In this document: one piece after another, positions 34,850 to 47,884 of the stretch
Layout: the number at the start of each line of letters is the position of its first letter
Position numbering within the stretch: the first letter of the stretch is position 1
NCBI RefSeq assembly: GCF_921293095.1
Contig: NC_060257.1
Span: 90,385,449 to 90,449,448 of the forward strand
DNA length: 64,000 nt
From: Ischnura elegans
Taxonomy: Eukaryota; Arthropoda; Insecta; Odonata; Coenagrionidae
Reading direction: 5' to 3'
Notes under the pieces: model-generated
What the model was told of the DNA's origin: nothing
The model's input: only the letters and a program-made list of their open reading frames with translations
Databases searched by the model: none
Translations under genes and position numbers: made by a program

Positions 34850-35429
34850 CCCTGGTGAAAATGAACTGTTCACGAACCGTTCAAGAAGCATTAAACGAAG
34901 TGTTCAGAACCTGTTCACTAAGCGTTCATTAACTGTTCGGGAACCGTTCAGGGACTGTATTTTGGGCCATTGAACCGTGACGAACCGTTCCAATAAGCTG
35001 TTCAGCAGGCGCTTCCCAGCTGTTCATGAGGTGTTCAGCTGTTCATGGAGTGTTCTGTAATCATGCAGGAAGCGTTGCACGAAGTGTTCAGAACCTGTTC
35101 CCTAAGTGTTCATGAACTATTATTGAACTGTTCACGGACTGTATTTTGCCCCATTGAACCGTGACGAACCGTTCCAATAAGCTGTTCATGAGGTGTTCAG
35201 CTGTTCATGAGGTGTTCAGCTGTTCATGGAGTGTTCTATAACCGTGCAGGAAGCGTTGCACGAAGTGTTCAGAACCTTTTCCCTAAGTGTTCATGAACTA
35301 TTATTGAACCGTTCACCGACTGTATTTTGGCCCATTGAACCGTGACGTACCGTTCCAATAAGCTGTTCAACAGGCGTTTCCCAGCTGTTCATGAGGTGTT
35401 TTCAGATGTTCGTGAAGCATTCTTTCAAC
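34850..35429. repeat. 182-bp tandem repeat, left arm of family B (copy 2)
   Basis: Duplicated counterpart of 13111-13690, with the same three units. Confidence 0.85.
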
Positions 35430-35592
35430 TGTACAGGAAGCGTTTACCATAATACCAATGATGATTAACATCTCGAAGTGTAGGTCTGACAATAATAATT
35501 GTGTAAATAACACTTGTGAGAATAATATGCAAAATTGTTTACCAACATTTCGATACATTCCTCATGCCTTATTCTGGGTTATGAATGATAAT

Positions 35593-35796
35593 TGTTGTAA
35601 ATAGTTACTGGGGGGACGATGGTTTTAGATTCAGGAGGAGTGGTAAATGAACACGACCACACGTGTTGAATAACATGGCGAAACTGCGATTTATTAAAAG
35701 AACCAACTTCCGGTGAAGAACAAAAAAAACAAATGAATACAGTAATACGATAGTTGGGAGATTACCAGCCATATTCAAACAAAAACAATCACAACG
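35593..35796 (-). repeat. reverse-strand copia LTR fragment, uninterrupted (copy 2)
   Basis: This is the same LTR as in copy 1 but continuous, 204 bp. It provides the empty target site (TA at 35602-35603) for the element found at 13865-20131. Confidence 0.9.
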
Positions 35797-35820
35797 TTAC
35801 ATTAAATTGATACATGAAGG

Positions 35821-36104
35821 CAAGGGTGAATCCAGGATATTTTTCTGGGAGGGGCACATGGGTGTGACAGGCAAACAGTCTTCTCATATTTGAGATTTAA
35901 AGGGTAACAATATGCATTGAAAGATTACTGTACAATATATTTTCTTTATCTTAACAAGATACTTATTGATATGAAATTACATAAATGATTGAGACTCCCA
36001 ATTAAACAAAAAGAATACTAAAAATCTTGTGTGTTTTTCAAGCGTCTAGGGGGGGGGGCAATCTACAATCCGTGCCCCCCCCCCCCCCCCTAAATCAGCC
36101 TATG
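35821..36104. mobile_element. degenerate hAT-like MITE (copy 2)
   Basis: Duplicated counterpart of 20351-20633. Confidence 0.65.
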
Positions 36105-37796
36105 CATAAAGTAATGAAAGGTTTTGTTACAATAAAAGAATATATGTAAATAGAAATCAATTTTACATACATAATACGCCGAAATTCTTGTCTCTTCTTT
36201 TACATTTGTGTACATAATTGAATTCTTTCTGTATTTTTGTGACCTACAATCCAAGACATTAATCATCATTGGTATAATTGTAAACACTTCCTGTAAAGTT
36301 AAAAGAATGCGTCATGAACATCTGAAAACACCTCATGAACAGCAGGAAAATACCCCATGAATAGCTTATTTGAACAGTTTGCAACGCTTCAATGGGCCAA
36401 AATTCACTACAAGAATGGTTCCCCAACAGTTCATGAACACTTCTGCTACAGTTTCTGAACATTTTGTGTCACACTTTTGGAATGGTTCTTGAACAATTTA
36501 TTTTCACCAGGTATGCACCCTTTATCATTCATAACAATTGTATATAATTCTCAGACCTATACACCAAGACATTAATCATCATTAAATAATTGAGGTCAAG
36601 AAAAAGAAATCCATTTAATAATACCAGTGCTTGATCAGGAAGCTGTGGTACCCCAACAGCACACATTTGGTTATACATAATGTATTTATATTGTATTTTC
36701 ATGGGTCACATACATATTTATTTTTGTTATGTACAACATGTGTAATACATATGTAGGGGAAGGTGTTGTACCTTGGAACACTTGTACCTTGGAACATTGA
36801 AGATATTTAGTACTTACCATGGCATCTAGTGGGAATGGTTTGAACTATGTGAAGCTACCTCCAGTAGATGCTCAATTGTTTTGAAATGGCTGCCTGATGT
36901 TAACAAGTTTTGATGTAAACTCCAGTTGAATTTTATGTGGCGAAAAAGTAATTATTCAGAGATAGTATTTTCGATTGACTGAATCTTCATCACGATTGTT
37001 AGTGAATTTTCATCTAGTTGTTCTTAAACTGTAAGTATAACTGTGTCTATTACTACTTATTTTAATGTTAATTGTTGTAATTTATATGAAGAAGTCGGTG
37101 TTTGGAAATGAATGTTGTAGTTGGTGTACCTCTGAACACTATTGTTAGTGTACCTTGGAACATGTTCCAAGGTACACTAACATGAATCATTTTTGTAAAT
37201 TACTTACTAAAGACAATTATGATGAAGCTACATACCAGTATCTATTTTGTTTTAGGTTAGGCCAGAATATGCCTAGAAGTAAAGAAGGTAAGAAACGATC
37301 AGCAGTTGTAAAAGAAAATATTGAATGTGCAGTTATGGCAGTCATAAATGGTGAAATGTCATTGCGGCAAGCATGTGCAGATTTTACAGTAAAATTGGGA
37401 ACACTACACAGACATATTGAAATTCATAAACAGTCAGGTTCAGATGTGTATAAATATGAAGCAACAAATGCAGTAAAACAAGTTTTTAATATTACAATGG
37501 AGGAGGAACTGCTTGACTACATAAAGCAGGCAGCTCTTCTGCATTATGGGTTAACGAAATGGGAGATACGGGAGCTTGCATACCAGTATGCTAAAGCAAA
37601 CAAAGTTAAATATCCTCAACAGTGGGATGAAAACCAAACTGCCGGAGGTGAATGGATGAGAAATTTTATGAAGAAACATGAAGCTTCGGTTGCACTTCGG
37701 AAGCCTGAAGCAACGTCTCTTGCTCGATCAACAAGCTTTAATAAATTCAATGTACAAGCATTCTTTAAAAATGTTAAAACTGTTCTGGAAAAGCAT

Positions 37797-40700
37797 CCCC
37801 AACAACACACATTTGGATATACATATGTATATATATTGTATTTTCATGGGTCACATACATATATATTTTTGTTATGTATTACATCTGTAGTACATATGTA
37901 TTATTGAATGTATTTCCTTTGTATTCATACATATGTAAAAGTGGCACTTGTTACACGATAAATACATTTGTATTTTTTGTGTATTTTGAAATTTGGATAC
38001 TTATGTAAATGTGGTCAAAAATACACAAAAATACAAATGTATTTATCGTGTAACACGTACCACTTTTACATATGTATGAATACAGAGGAAATACATATGT
38101 AAATGTGGTCAAAAATACACAAAATATACATTATGTATATTTCCTGTAATACTTGGGAGGTAGATTTTCGTGGCGTCTTGCGAAACGTTCATAAACATTT
38201 TTTCCAGAAATAATATGTTCACAGCAAACGCCAGATTTCCCTATTTTAATGATCATTCATCCATTCGAATTTATACCCAGAAAGCTTAAAAATAAATCAT
38301 ATACTGGTCGATGTGAGCAAGGGTAGTAAATATGGCGGCTATTTATGTTAATTTGTAAATGCACGCGAAATACAGACGTATTACATATGTAAAATTCAGT
38401 TTCTATCCGCGAAATATACACATGGAAAAATGGTTCACAATACATGAAAAATACAAAACATAGTACTTGCACAGATCAAAAGTAAAAGCGAAGTTTGATT
38501 TTTTAAACAATATTTTAATGTAACTGTTTAGACAAAAAATTAAATTCTCAATTCCGCGGCTCACTGTCGCTAGGGAAGTGAGTGGGAGTGATACAGTTAT
38601 AATCTCATTGACAGTAAACCTCGGCCTCGGCATTTCGTTCGAGACTACGAGAACATGCTGTAGGAGGAACTCCGGCATCTACGCTAATAAACAAAAGGAA
38701 ATCCGTTATTAACTAGCTACTGATGTATAGTTAATTTTATATTTGTTTGTATTATTATACTTATTGGAAGAATTGACATAGTGTTTTAATCCTCGATAAC
38801 CGGTGCGTGTGGATGGTGTGCTCTATGTTTTGCTGGAAATGTGCTTCAATCCCACACGTTATTGCGATTCGTGCAAGCCAGCTCCAGCAGTTTCCTGTCA
38901 CTGCAGTGATCCATCCAATCCATGGATTATTAAGGTAAGGTATGATTTATCTTTTATTGTATTGTACGCCTACATAGACTACATTAATTATGTTATTTGA
39001 GTATATTTGGATACAACTATTGGCGCAATGTGGTCAACACATTGCGCCAATAGAGGTAATTATTTTGTTTATGTTTGGCTATTGTTTTCCTTTTTTGTTG
39101 AGTTATGTATCGAGGAGACTAGTGTCCATTGAAGTTATATGGTAAAACATAGTAATGTCAATCTTGTACGTATAAATTAATAGATTATGCGTCGTATAGT
39201 AATTCCGTGCTTCGCGGCTGAAGTTACATTTTTACTTCTCTTAATTAAGAGCAGAAAAAATTGTTTGAAGGAATGTTTTCGTTCACGTGTAAGTTGTTTT
39301 ATCGCTGTTTATTACCACAACCTACTGTATTGTAGTTCTTGCATTCCTAGTTATCCTATGCTTTAGTCATAACATCTTTGACCGTAGACTTATCAGCGTA
39401 GCCTTGTCACTGATAGATTCCTCGAGGTTCCGAGCGGTTTTGCCCTCTACTTCTAATTATTTAACGAACAAGAAGTATTGGTCGTGTAATATCGGTTCCC
39501 TTAAAGCAAAATGTAATATTTCTTTCATCTTGAAATGCAGTCAATCAAGGTGCATTTCGTCATTATTATTAACACAAGATAAATACGTAATTTTCATGCG
39601 AAAGTTTGTCATTATATGTAAGAAAAAGGTGCGTACGGGCCAAATTAATTAATTATAATTTTCTTTTCATGCTCTTTCGCGCATACCCAGCAGGCGACGA
39701 TGTAAATAGCTTGGCCTGGACAAGAGGAGAATGGATTACGGAAAAGACGACGAAGCAAAGCCAGAAGACCAGGTGGAATTGTTAATACCGAGGTAAGCTT
39801 TGAGGGAAATTTTTTTTTACCATAATGGAGAGGTTTCTTAAAGTTAAGCCTGAAATTATCGGTTATGTATGAAATTTATTTGTTTGAAAATTTGATATCA
39901 CAAGTTTATATTTTTTCTGTGTGAGTCATCCGCTACTAAATCATGGTAGTAATATATTAGTATCTTGTAATAAATAAGCATACCAATGGATTCACGTTTT
40001 CCTAGTTAATTTATATTTAAAAGTAGTCATATGATCTTTTCTCATATTTCTCATTCTTCTTAAGAGAAAGGCTATTAATTTTGTAAAATGAAAGCATTTC
40101 CCCAAAATATATGATTTATCAAAGTACAAGGTCAAATCTGTGCTAGCTGGGACCTCGACATAATTGGTAAATGAAAAAATTTAAAACTTATGTCTGGAAC
40201 CTAGCAGAGAAGCCAAACTTTCATTTGCATTCAGAATACAGAATTAGTACTAAAATTACAGACTTCACAGATTACTGACTGCCTATATGAATTGAAAAAA
40301 AATAAAATTGAAAGGCCTTGAGCTCCTATTCAGATCTTACAAAAAGATATATTTTTGCATGACTTTTAAACTTGACGTCTTCTTTTCTCCTTTCAGAAAG
40401 TGGCTAATTGTGCAGAGTTGGTTTCCTGAATTCAGGTTTCTTCTTGTGCAATGGGTTACAACGCTTGTTCCGTGCTAACATTTTTTTCTATTTTCCAACT
40501 CAAACCATTGTTTGTACTTGATTTATCTTTGTGCCATTTTTTTTAACTAAGTTTCACCTACTGTTTGCTGGCCCTTAATGCTTGTTAGCAATATTCATGG
40601 CCACACTTGTTATTTGTGTGTATTATTTTATTTTTCTCTTTGAATAAATGTTTTATTATCTGTACGTTCTGGTTTCCTTATATTTATTCATCCGTTTGAT

Positions 40701-41100
40701 CCATATTGATATTAAGTGGATGTGGGTCAGAAAATCAATATGTATAATTCGTGTACGAGGGCCTGCAGATACACATGTATATTACATGTGAGGATTTTCA
40801 GATTTCCAATTTGTAATACGCATGTATACATACATCCTGAGGGACTTTTGAGCCACTTTTACGTGAAATATACAGACGTAATACGATTGTATTCCATTGT
40901 ATACATATGTATAATTCATGTATGGGTATTCAGATTTCCAATTTGTAATACGCACGAATACATACATCCATAGGGACTTTTGAACCACTTCTACGTGAAA
41001 TATACCGATGTAATACGATCGTATTCCATCTTATACATATGTATTTGGTCACGTTTTTTGTGTGTATTATTGATGTAATACAAATGCCGTGTTATCTGGG
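37797..41100 (+). mobile_element. family-A DNA element inside the pogo transposase (copy 2)
   Basis: Duplicated counterpart of 22326-25629, with the same AT flanks, hairpins and small gene (39731-39792 and 40397-40478). Confidence 0.93.
39731..40478 (+). CDS. predicted spliced 47-residue protein carried by family A (copy 2)
   Basis: Exons 39731-39792 and 40397-40478 are the duplicated counterpart of the gene at 24260-25007, with no differences seen. Confidence 0.5.
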
Positions 41101-44100
41101 ATGGTCCATTTCCTGCACATCAAATTTACAATGTGGATGAGACAGGGCTATCAACGGTCCACGTACCACCGAAAATTGTGGCTCCAAAAGGCATAAAACA
41201 GTTGGGAAGTATGACTTCTGGAGAAAGGGGACAGAATGTGACCATGATTGCTGCAATTAACGCTGTTGGGAATCACATTCCTCCTATGTTTGTGTTTCCG
41301 AGAGTAAATTTCAAGGATTTCATGTTAACTGGAGCTCCAGTAGGTAGCATAGGAGGTGCTAACCCATCCGGGTGGTCCAATGAGAGTCTATTCTTGAAAT
41401 TTTTAGATCATTTCATACAACATGCAAAGCCTTCAAAAGAGGAACCAATTCTCATGTTCCTTGACAACCATGATAGCCATGTGAATATCCCAGTTATTGA
41501 GAAGGCCCGAGCTTCAGGAATAATTATGATCACATTTCCTCCACACACTTCACATAAACTTCAGCCTCTAGATCGGACAGTTTTTGGTTCTTTCAAGATG
41601 CATTATAATAGGGCAATGAATAACTGGATGTCCTCCAACCCAGGGAAATCTGTGTCAGTGTATGATGTTGCTCAATTGGTGGGCAGAGCATTTCCTCTTG
41701 CTTTTACTACCAGCAACATTCTGAGTGGTTTTAGTGCTACTGGCATCTCGCCACTGAATGAGGACATTTTTCAGGAAGATGAGTTTCTTTCCTCGTATGT
41801 CTCAGACCGTCCCGATCCAGCACTGAATCCAGGAGAAAGGCATGAGCCACTGCAATTGGTGAGTAAACCTTCAACAAGTGAAGAGCCTACAATCTCACCA
41901 GTGATGATCAGACCGTTTCCAAAGGCGCTGCCTAGGAAGAGGACTTCTAAAGGAAGAGCAAAAGGAAAATCTAGAATTCTAACAGACACACCCAACAAGG
42001 AGGAAATTGCAGCACAGAAAACAAGTGGTATCAGTAAGAAGAAAAAGCCCGTTAAACGTAAGTTGATAATAGACGATAGTGGGGACGAGTGCGAACAGGT
42101 GATTTGTCAAGATTCTTCATATAAAGAAGTGAGTGTGCAAGAAATACTTGAACAAGATGCTGAAGACAAAATCGAAGAAAATGCCATTGCAGTGGGTATG
42201 GGAGAAAAAAGCATGAAATATGTTCTTCCTCTAAAAAGTGTTGTTCGTGCAGTGGGGCAGTTTGTAGCAGTTACATATGATAACGAATTGTATCCTGGGA
42301 AAATAATCAATGTTAATGATGATGGGGCAACCATTAGCTCAATGACAAAATCAAAAAAGTCATGGAAATGGCCAGAGAAAGAAGACATTTTAATATATCC
42401 ATGGGAAGATATTTTAGGTGGTATTAACTCTCCAAGGCAAATTTCAAAAAGAGGATTTTTTCATGTACCAGAATTAAACTCAATGAATTAGGACATAACG
42501 TTTGCTAAATGTTCACTTAGTATTTGTATGAGTATAGATGTTTTCATATTAAAAGATTAGATGGACTGCTAATACGTTTGCCAGATTTATACAAGCCATG
42601 TTCCAAGGTACAACATGAGATGTTCCAAGGTACAAGAAGTCACTGTACCTTGGAACACATGTCATTGATATCAAAATTAAATGATTGCATTAAGGATCTG
42701 TTTATTATTTATCTGAATGGCATTTAGAAAACATATACAATAGTGGTACCAAAGAATGGAAACAGGCAGAACCTCCGACCTCTCCTTTAAAGTATCAAAA
42801 TGATTAAAAAACCAAAATCTGTTCCAAGGTACAACACCTTCCCCTATTATTGGATATATTTCCTTTGTATTCATACATATGTAAAAGTGGTACGTGTTAC
42901 ACGATAAATACATTTGTATTTTTGAAATTTGAATACTTATGTAAATGTGGTCAAAAATACAAATGTAAATATCGTGTAACACTTGCTACTTTTACATATG
43001 TATGAATACAGAGGAAATACATATGTAAATGTGGTCAAAAATACACAAAATATACATTATGTATATTTCCTGTAATTTTTGAGAGGTGGATTTTCGTGGC
43101 GTCTAGTGAAATGTTCAGAAACATTTCTGCAGAAATAATATGTTCACTGCAAACGCCAGATTTCCTCATTTCAATGATCATTCATCCATTCGAATTTATA
43201 CCCAGGAAGCTTAAAAATAAATCATATACTGATCGATGTGAGCAAGGGTAGTATGGCGACCATATTTATGTTAATTTGTAAATGCACGCGAAATACAGAC
43301 GTATTACATATGTAAACTTCAGTTTCCATCCGCGAAATATACACATGGAAAATGGTTCACAATACATGAAAAATACAAAAAATAGTTCTTGCACAGCGCA
43401 AAAGTAAAAGCGAAGTTTAATTTTTTAAACAATATTTTAAATTAACTGTTTAAACAAAAAAATTAAATTCTCAATTCTGTCGCAACAAGCTAGGGAAGTG
43501 AGTGGGAGTGATAATCTCGTTAACAGTTAGCTCGGCATTTCGTTCGAGACTACGAGAACGTCAAGAACGTGCTGTAGGAGGAACTCCGGCTACTGATGTA
43601 TAGTTCATTTTATATTTGTTTGTATTATTATACGTATTGGAAGAATTGACATAGTGTTTTAATCCTCGATAACCGGTGCGTGTGGATAGTGCGCTCAAAC
43701 CGAAGCTATGTTTTGCTGGAAATGTGCTTCAATCCCGCACGTTATTGCGATTCGTGCAAGCCAGCTCCAACAGTTTCCTGTCACTGGATAATTAAGGTAA
43801 GGTATGATTTATCTTTTATTATATTGTACGCATACATAGACTACATTAATTATGTTATTTGAGTATATTTGGATACAACTACCACATTGACCACATTGCG
43901 CCAATAGAGGTAATTATTTTGTTTATGTTTGGCTATTGTTTTCCTTTTTTGTTGAGTTATGTATCGAGGAGACTGGTGTCCATTGAAGTTATATGGTAAA
44001 ACATAGTAATGTCAATCTTGTACGTATAAATTAATAGATTATGCGTCGTATAGTAATTCCGTGCTTCGCGGCTGAAGTTACATTTTTTCTTCTCTTAATT

Positions 44101-44581
44101 AAGAGCAGAAAAAATTGTTTAAAGGAATGTTTTCGTTCACGTGTAAGATTGTTTTATCGCTGTTTATTACCACAACCTACTGTATTGTAGTTCTTGCATT
44201 CCTAGTTATCCTATGCTTTAGTCATAACATCTTTGACCTTAGGCTTATCAGCGTAGCCTTGTCACTAATAGATTCCTCGAGGTTCCGAGCGGTTTTGCCC
44301 TCTACTTCTAATTATTTAACGAGCAAGAAGTATTGGTCGTGCAATATCGGTTCCCTTAAAGCAAAATGTAATATTTCTTTCATCTTGAAATGCAGTCAAG
44401 GTGCATTTCGTCATTATTATTAACACAAGATAAATACGTAATTTTCATGCGAAAGTTTGTCATTATATGTAAGAAAGAGGTGCGTATGGGCCAAATTAAT
44501 TAATTATAATTTTATTTTCATGCTCTTTCGCGCATACCCAGGAGGCGACGATGTAAATAGCTTGGCCTGGACAAGAGGAGA

Positions 44582-45302
44582 ATGGATTACGGAAAAGACG
44601 ACGAAGCAAAGCCAGAAGACCAGGTGGAATTGTTAATACCGAGGTAAGGTTTGAGGGAAAAAATTATTTTTATCCATGACGGAGAGGTTTCTTAAAGTTA
44701 AGCCTAAAATTATCGGTTATGTATGAAATTTATTTGTTTGAAAATTTGATATCACAAGTTTATATTTTTTCTGTGTGAATCATCCGATACTAAATCATGG
44801 TACTAATAAATTAGTATAATGTACTAAATAAGCATACCAATGGATACACTTTTTCCTAGTTAATTTATATTTAAAAGTAGTCATATGATCTTTTCTCATA
44901 TTTCTCTTTCTTCTTAAGAGAAAGGCTATTAATTTTGTAAAATGAAAGCATATCCCCAAAATATCTGATTTCTCAAAGGACAAGGTCAAATCAGTGCTAG
45001 CTGGGACCTCGGCATAATTGGTAAATGAAAAAATTTAAAACTTATGTCTGGAATCTAGCAGAGAAGCCAAACTTTCATTTGCATTCAGAATACAGAATTA
45101 GTACTAAAATTACTGACTTCACAGAATTCAAATTGAAAGGCCTTGAGCTCCTATTCAGATCTTACAAAAAGATATATTTTGCATGACTTTTAAACTTGAC
45201 TTCTTCTTTTCTCCTTTCAGAAAGTGGTTAATTGTGCAGAGTTGGTTTCCTGAATTCAGGTTTCTTCTTGTGCAAAGGGTTACAACGCTTGTTCCATGCT
45301 AA
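44582..45302 (+). CDS. predicted spliced 47-residue protein carried by family A'
   Basis: The exons 44582-44643 and 45221-45302 have the same splice sites and length as in family A. The three base differences in exon 2 are two silent changes and one Trp-to-Arg change. The intron differs from that of A by several small indels. Conservation of the frame between independently inserted copies is the main support. Confidence 0.5.
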
Positions 45303-45926
45303 CATTTTTTTCTATTTTCAAACTCAAACCATTGTTTGTACTTGATTTATCTTTGTGCCATTTTTTAAAACTAAGTTTCACCTACTGTTTGCTGGCCCTT
45401 AATGCTTGTTAGCAATATTCATGGCCACACTTGTTATTTGTGTGTATTATTTTATTTTTCTCTTTGAATAAATGTTTTATTATCTGTATGTTCTGGTTTC
45501 CTTATATTTACTCATCCGTTTGATCCATATTGATATTCAGTGGATGTGGGTCAGAAAATCAATATGTATAATTCGTGTACGAGGGCCTGCAGATACATAT
45601 GTATATTACATGTAAGGATATTCAGGTTTCCAATTTGTAATACGCATGTATACATACATCCTGAGGGACTTTTGAGCCACTTTTACGTGAAATATACAGA
45701 CGTAATACGATTGTATTCCTTTGTATACATATGTATAATTCATGTATGGGTATTCAGATTTCCAATTTGTAATACGCACGAATACATACATCTATAGGGA
45801 CTTTTGAACCACTTCTACGTGAAATATACCGATGGAATACGATCGTATTCCATCTTATACATATGTATTTGGGCACGTATTTTTTGTGTATTATTGATGT
45901 AATACAAATGCCGTGTTATCTGGGTA

Positions 45927-46428
45927 GATATGTTTACAAACTGTAGCTAGGCTGAACTGAAGTGTTGCATACCAATGAAACTAAACTGTTCAGGAAGAGC
46001 TTTCAAGTCTTTGGGAATTAAGATTTTCAATCTTCTGGGGTTATTTGCAGTACTTTTAGTTATTGCACAAGCTCAGGATTGTAGTTGAAAGTCACACATT
46101 CAACACTTTATTTACTTTGCTCACATTATTGTTGTAAATGCATATAGCAACCTCAAAACATTTGTACTTATATATTTACACTTTTATTAAAACTGTCAAT
46201 GTAAATATATATTGCCCTCATTATACCAATTTGGCAATTTTTGCACATTTCACCAATAACTCAGCATAAACATTCACACTCACTTAAAGCACTTCTGAAT
46301 TTTTGAACATATTAGCCCTAATTTTAAATGTCTTCCCTTATAATGCACTCATTCATGTTTCTTTAAATTCATGCTTATCATTTATGCAAAATAGTGAATC
46401 ATGAATAGCATTAATTAAATTTTACATT
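45927..46428. other. right half of family B, interior, no gene
   Basis: AT-rich sequence following the right end of family A'. It contains isolated family-B words (AACTGTTCAGGAAG at about 45983) but no coding region. Confidence 0.5.
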
Positions 46429-47261
46429 CAGTAACTGTGGAAGAAATGGGTTGGGCTCTTGAATTTAATAATCTGTTCAGGAAGCGTTTTTGGCCAACTG
46501 TGCTGAAGCCGTGCACAAGACGTTCCATTCATGGGCCGTTTGTGGGTAGAGCATGCGAAGAATTCCCAAACACTTCATGAACGGCCTAGGAAATTTGTCA
46601 AGTTCTGAGTCAATATCTGATCCTAAATTTTGCTTAGAAAATTATGAACACAATGATGGTTGTTTTCCTTAATTCATGATGATATGTTAATTATCATCTA
46701 TTATGTAAAATAGTGAATCATGGCTAAATTATTTCATTCAGTAACTGTGGAGGAGATATGCAGAACTAAAATATCTGTTCATGTCCAACTTTGCAGGAGC
46801 CGTGCAAAAGGTGTTCTAGTCATGGGCCGTTCGTGGGTACCAGGTTAGAACCTGCGAACAATTCCCAAACACCTCATGAACGGCCCAGGAAATTTTTCAA
46901 GTTTTAAGTCAATATCTGATCATAATTTTGCATAGAAAATTATGAACACAATGATGGTTGTTTTCCTTATGATCAATTATGTAAAATAGTGAATCATGGA
47001 TAAATTATTTCATTTAGTAATTGTGGAGGAGATTTGCAGAACTAAAATATATGTTCATGAAGCGTACAGGAAGCGTTCATGTCCAACTGTGCAGGAGCTG
47101 TGCACAAGGCGTTCCGTTCATGGGCCGTTCGTGGTTACCAGGTTAGAGCATGTGTACAATTCCCAAACACTTCATGAACGGCCCAGAAAATTTGTGAACC
47201 GTTTGCACAGTACGTGCACAGCTTACGAACAGTTAAGCGAACAGTTCATTTTCACCTAGGG
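46429..47261. repeat. about 290-bp tandem repeat, three units, right arm of family B
   Basis: CAGTAACTGTGGA(A/G)GA begins at 46429 and 46739, and a variant begins at 47016. Each unit continues with a TGTTCATG-type word, a CATGGGCCGTTCGTGG block, CAATTCCCAAACAC and CATGAACGGCC. The first two share a TTATGAACACAATGATGGTT tail. The array ends at the right terminus (TTCACCTAGGG, 47261). Confidence 0.85.
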
Positions 47262-47263
47262 TG

Positions 47264-47884
47264 AGAAATTACATTCAGCACTTCTGGATTAATACGAGAA
47301 CAGAGGCTCGCGAAAAATAAATAAATAAGTGCAAATAATATAAATAATTGAAATTAAAAATTATTTGTAGTAAAATGTAAATATTAAATAATTATTTCGG
47401 AAATAACGTTAAACCAACTTTTGTCTCTCGTTCGAATCTACGTCTCAAGAAACTGGACAATGCTCCCGTTTAACATAAATTTTGTACGTGTTTTAAACTG
47501 AAACTGGGACTTAAAACATTTTAATTTTATTCTTGCTTACCTCAACCCAAAAAACACCAATATCACGATGTAATCAAAACGAAAATAAATCTTAAATATT
47601 TCGATCATACTATAAATTTCGCGCACTTTCCTTCTTCATATATTACGTAGGTGGCATCACTATAGGCCTATTCATTTGTTTATTTCCGCACGTGTGTTGT
47701 TCAAAGTGGAAAGAGCGGTGTAGTTGAAAATACTTTATAATTGTTTTTATCAAACAGCCGTTTCGTTTTAACCTCCCACTCGTGCTTTAGGAAAGAAGCC
47801 TTAAAAATTTAAAGTCATGTGTAGGTGACATTCAGCGAATCAGATATTAGACGTTCATGAGAATAGAAATTGTGCTGCATAGAA
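47264..47884. other. upstream region of QTRT1
   Basis: This is the 0.6-kb gap between the transposon nest and the first coding exon, and it must hold the promoter and leader. I see no convincing TATA box or other named element. AT content drops near 47680-47790. Confidence 0.4.

Larger units (their letters stand above)
37269..42491 (+). pseudogene. pogo-family transposase, split by an inserted element (copy 2)
   Basis: Same gene as at 21798-27020. The N-terminal part is at 37269-37796 and the catalytic part at 41103-42491, interrupted by the duplicated family-A element. The two translations are identical over both ORFs. Confidence 0.93.
36756..42844 (+). mobile_element. pogo/Tigger-like DNA transposon, interrupted (copy 2)
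   Basis: Duplicated counterpart of 21285-27373 with identical termini and the same insertion, so the interruption predates the duplication. Confidence 0.95.
28727..44184. repeat. tandem segmental duplication, copy 2 (15.5 kb)
   Basis: This is the second copy of the 6988-28712 segment in the same orientation, lacking the 6267-bp element. At 44184 the sequence continues into the rest of the family-A' element and unique DNA, whereas copy 1 stops at the equivalent base (28712). That is the layout expected for a simple head-to-tail tandem duplication. Confidence 0.93.
36651..45924. mobile_element. family-A' element, complete ends, hosting pogo (copy 2)
   Basis: It runs from CCCCAACAGCAC (36651, preceded by TA) to GTGTTATCTGGG (45924, followed by TA at 45925-45926). 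Without the pogo element inside it (36756-42844) it is about 3.2 kb. Ends are rich in ACATATGT words. It carries the same small spliced gene as family A (44582-44643 and 45221-45302). Confidence 0.9.
13111..47261. mobile_element. family-B foldback-like element, the outermost host of the nest
   Basis: The left terminus CCCTGGTGAAAATGAACTG (13111) matches, inverted, a right terminus ending TTCACCTAGGG at 47261. TG is duplicated at 13109-13110 and 47262-47263. Both arms are built from repeats around the word TGTTCATGAACA. Stripped of later insertions and of the tandem duplication, the element would be about 2.6 kb. A similar internal terminus-like segment ends at 21040 (ATTTTCACCAGG), so an alternative shorter element 13111-21040 is possible, but it lacks a matching target duplication. 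No transposase frame is visible. Confidence 0.65.

Noticed and set aside
47870-47884. Upstream TTG start for QTRT1
   Set aside because: The ATG at 47885 is in frame and adjacent; a nuclear gene would not be expected to use TTG.
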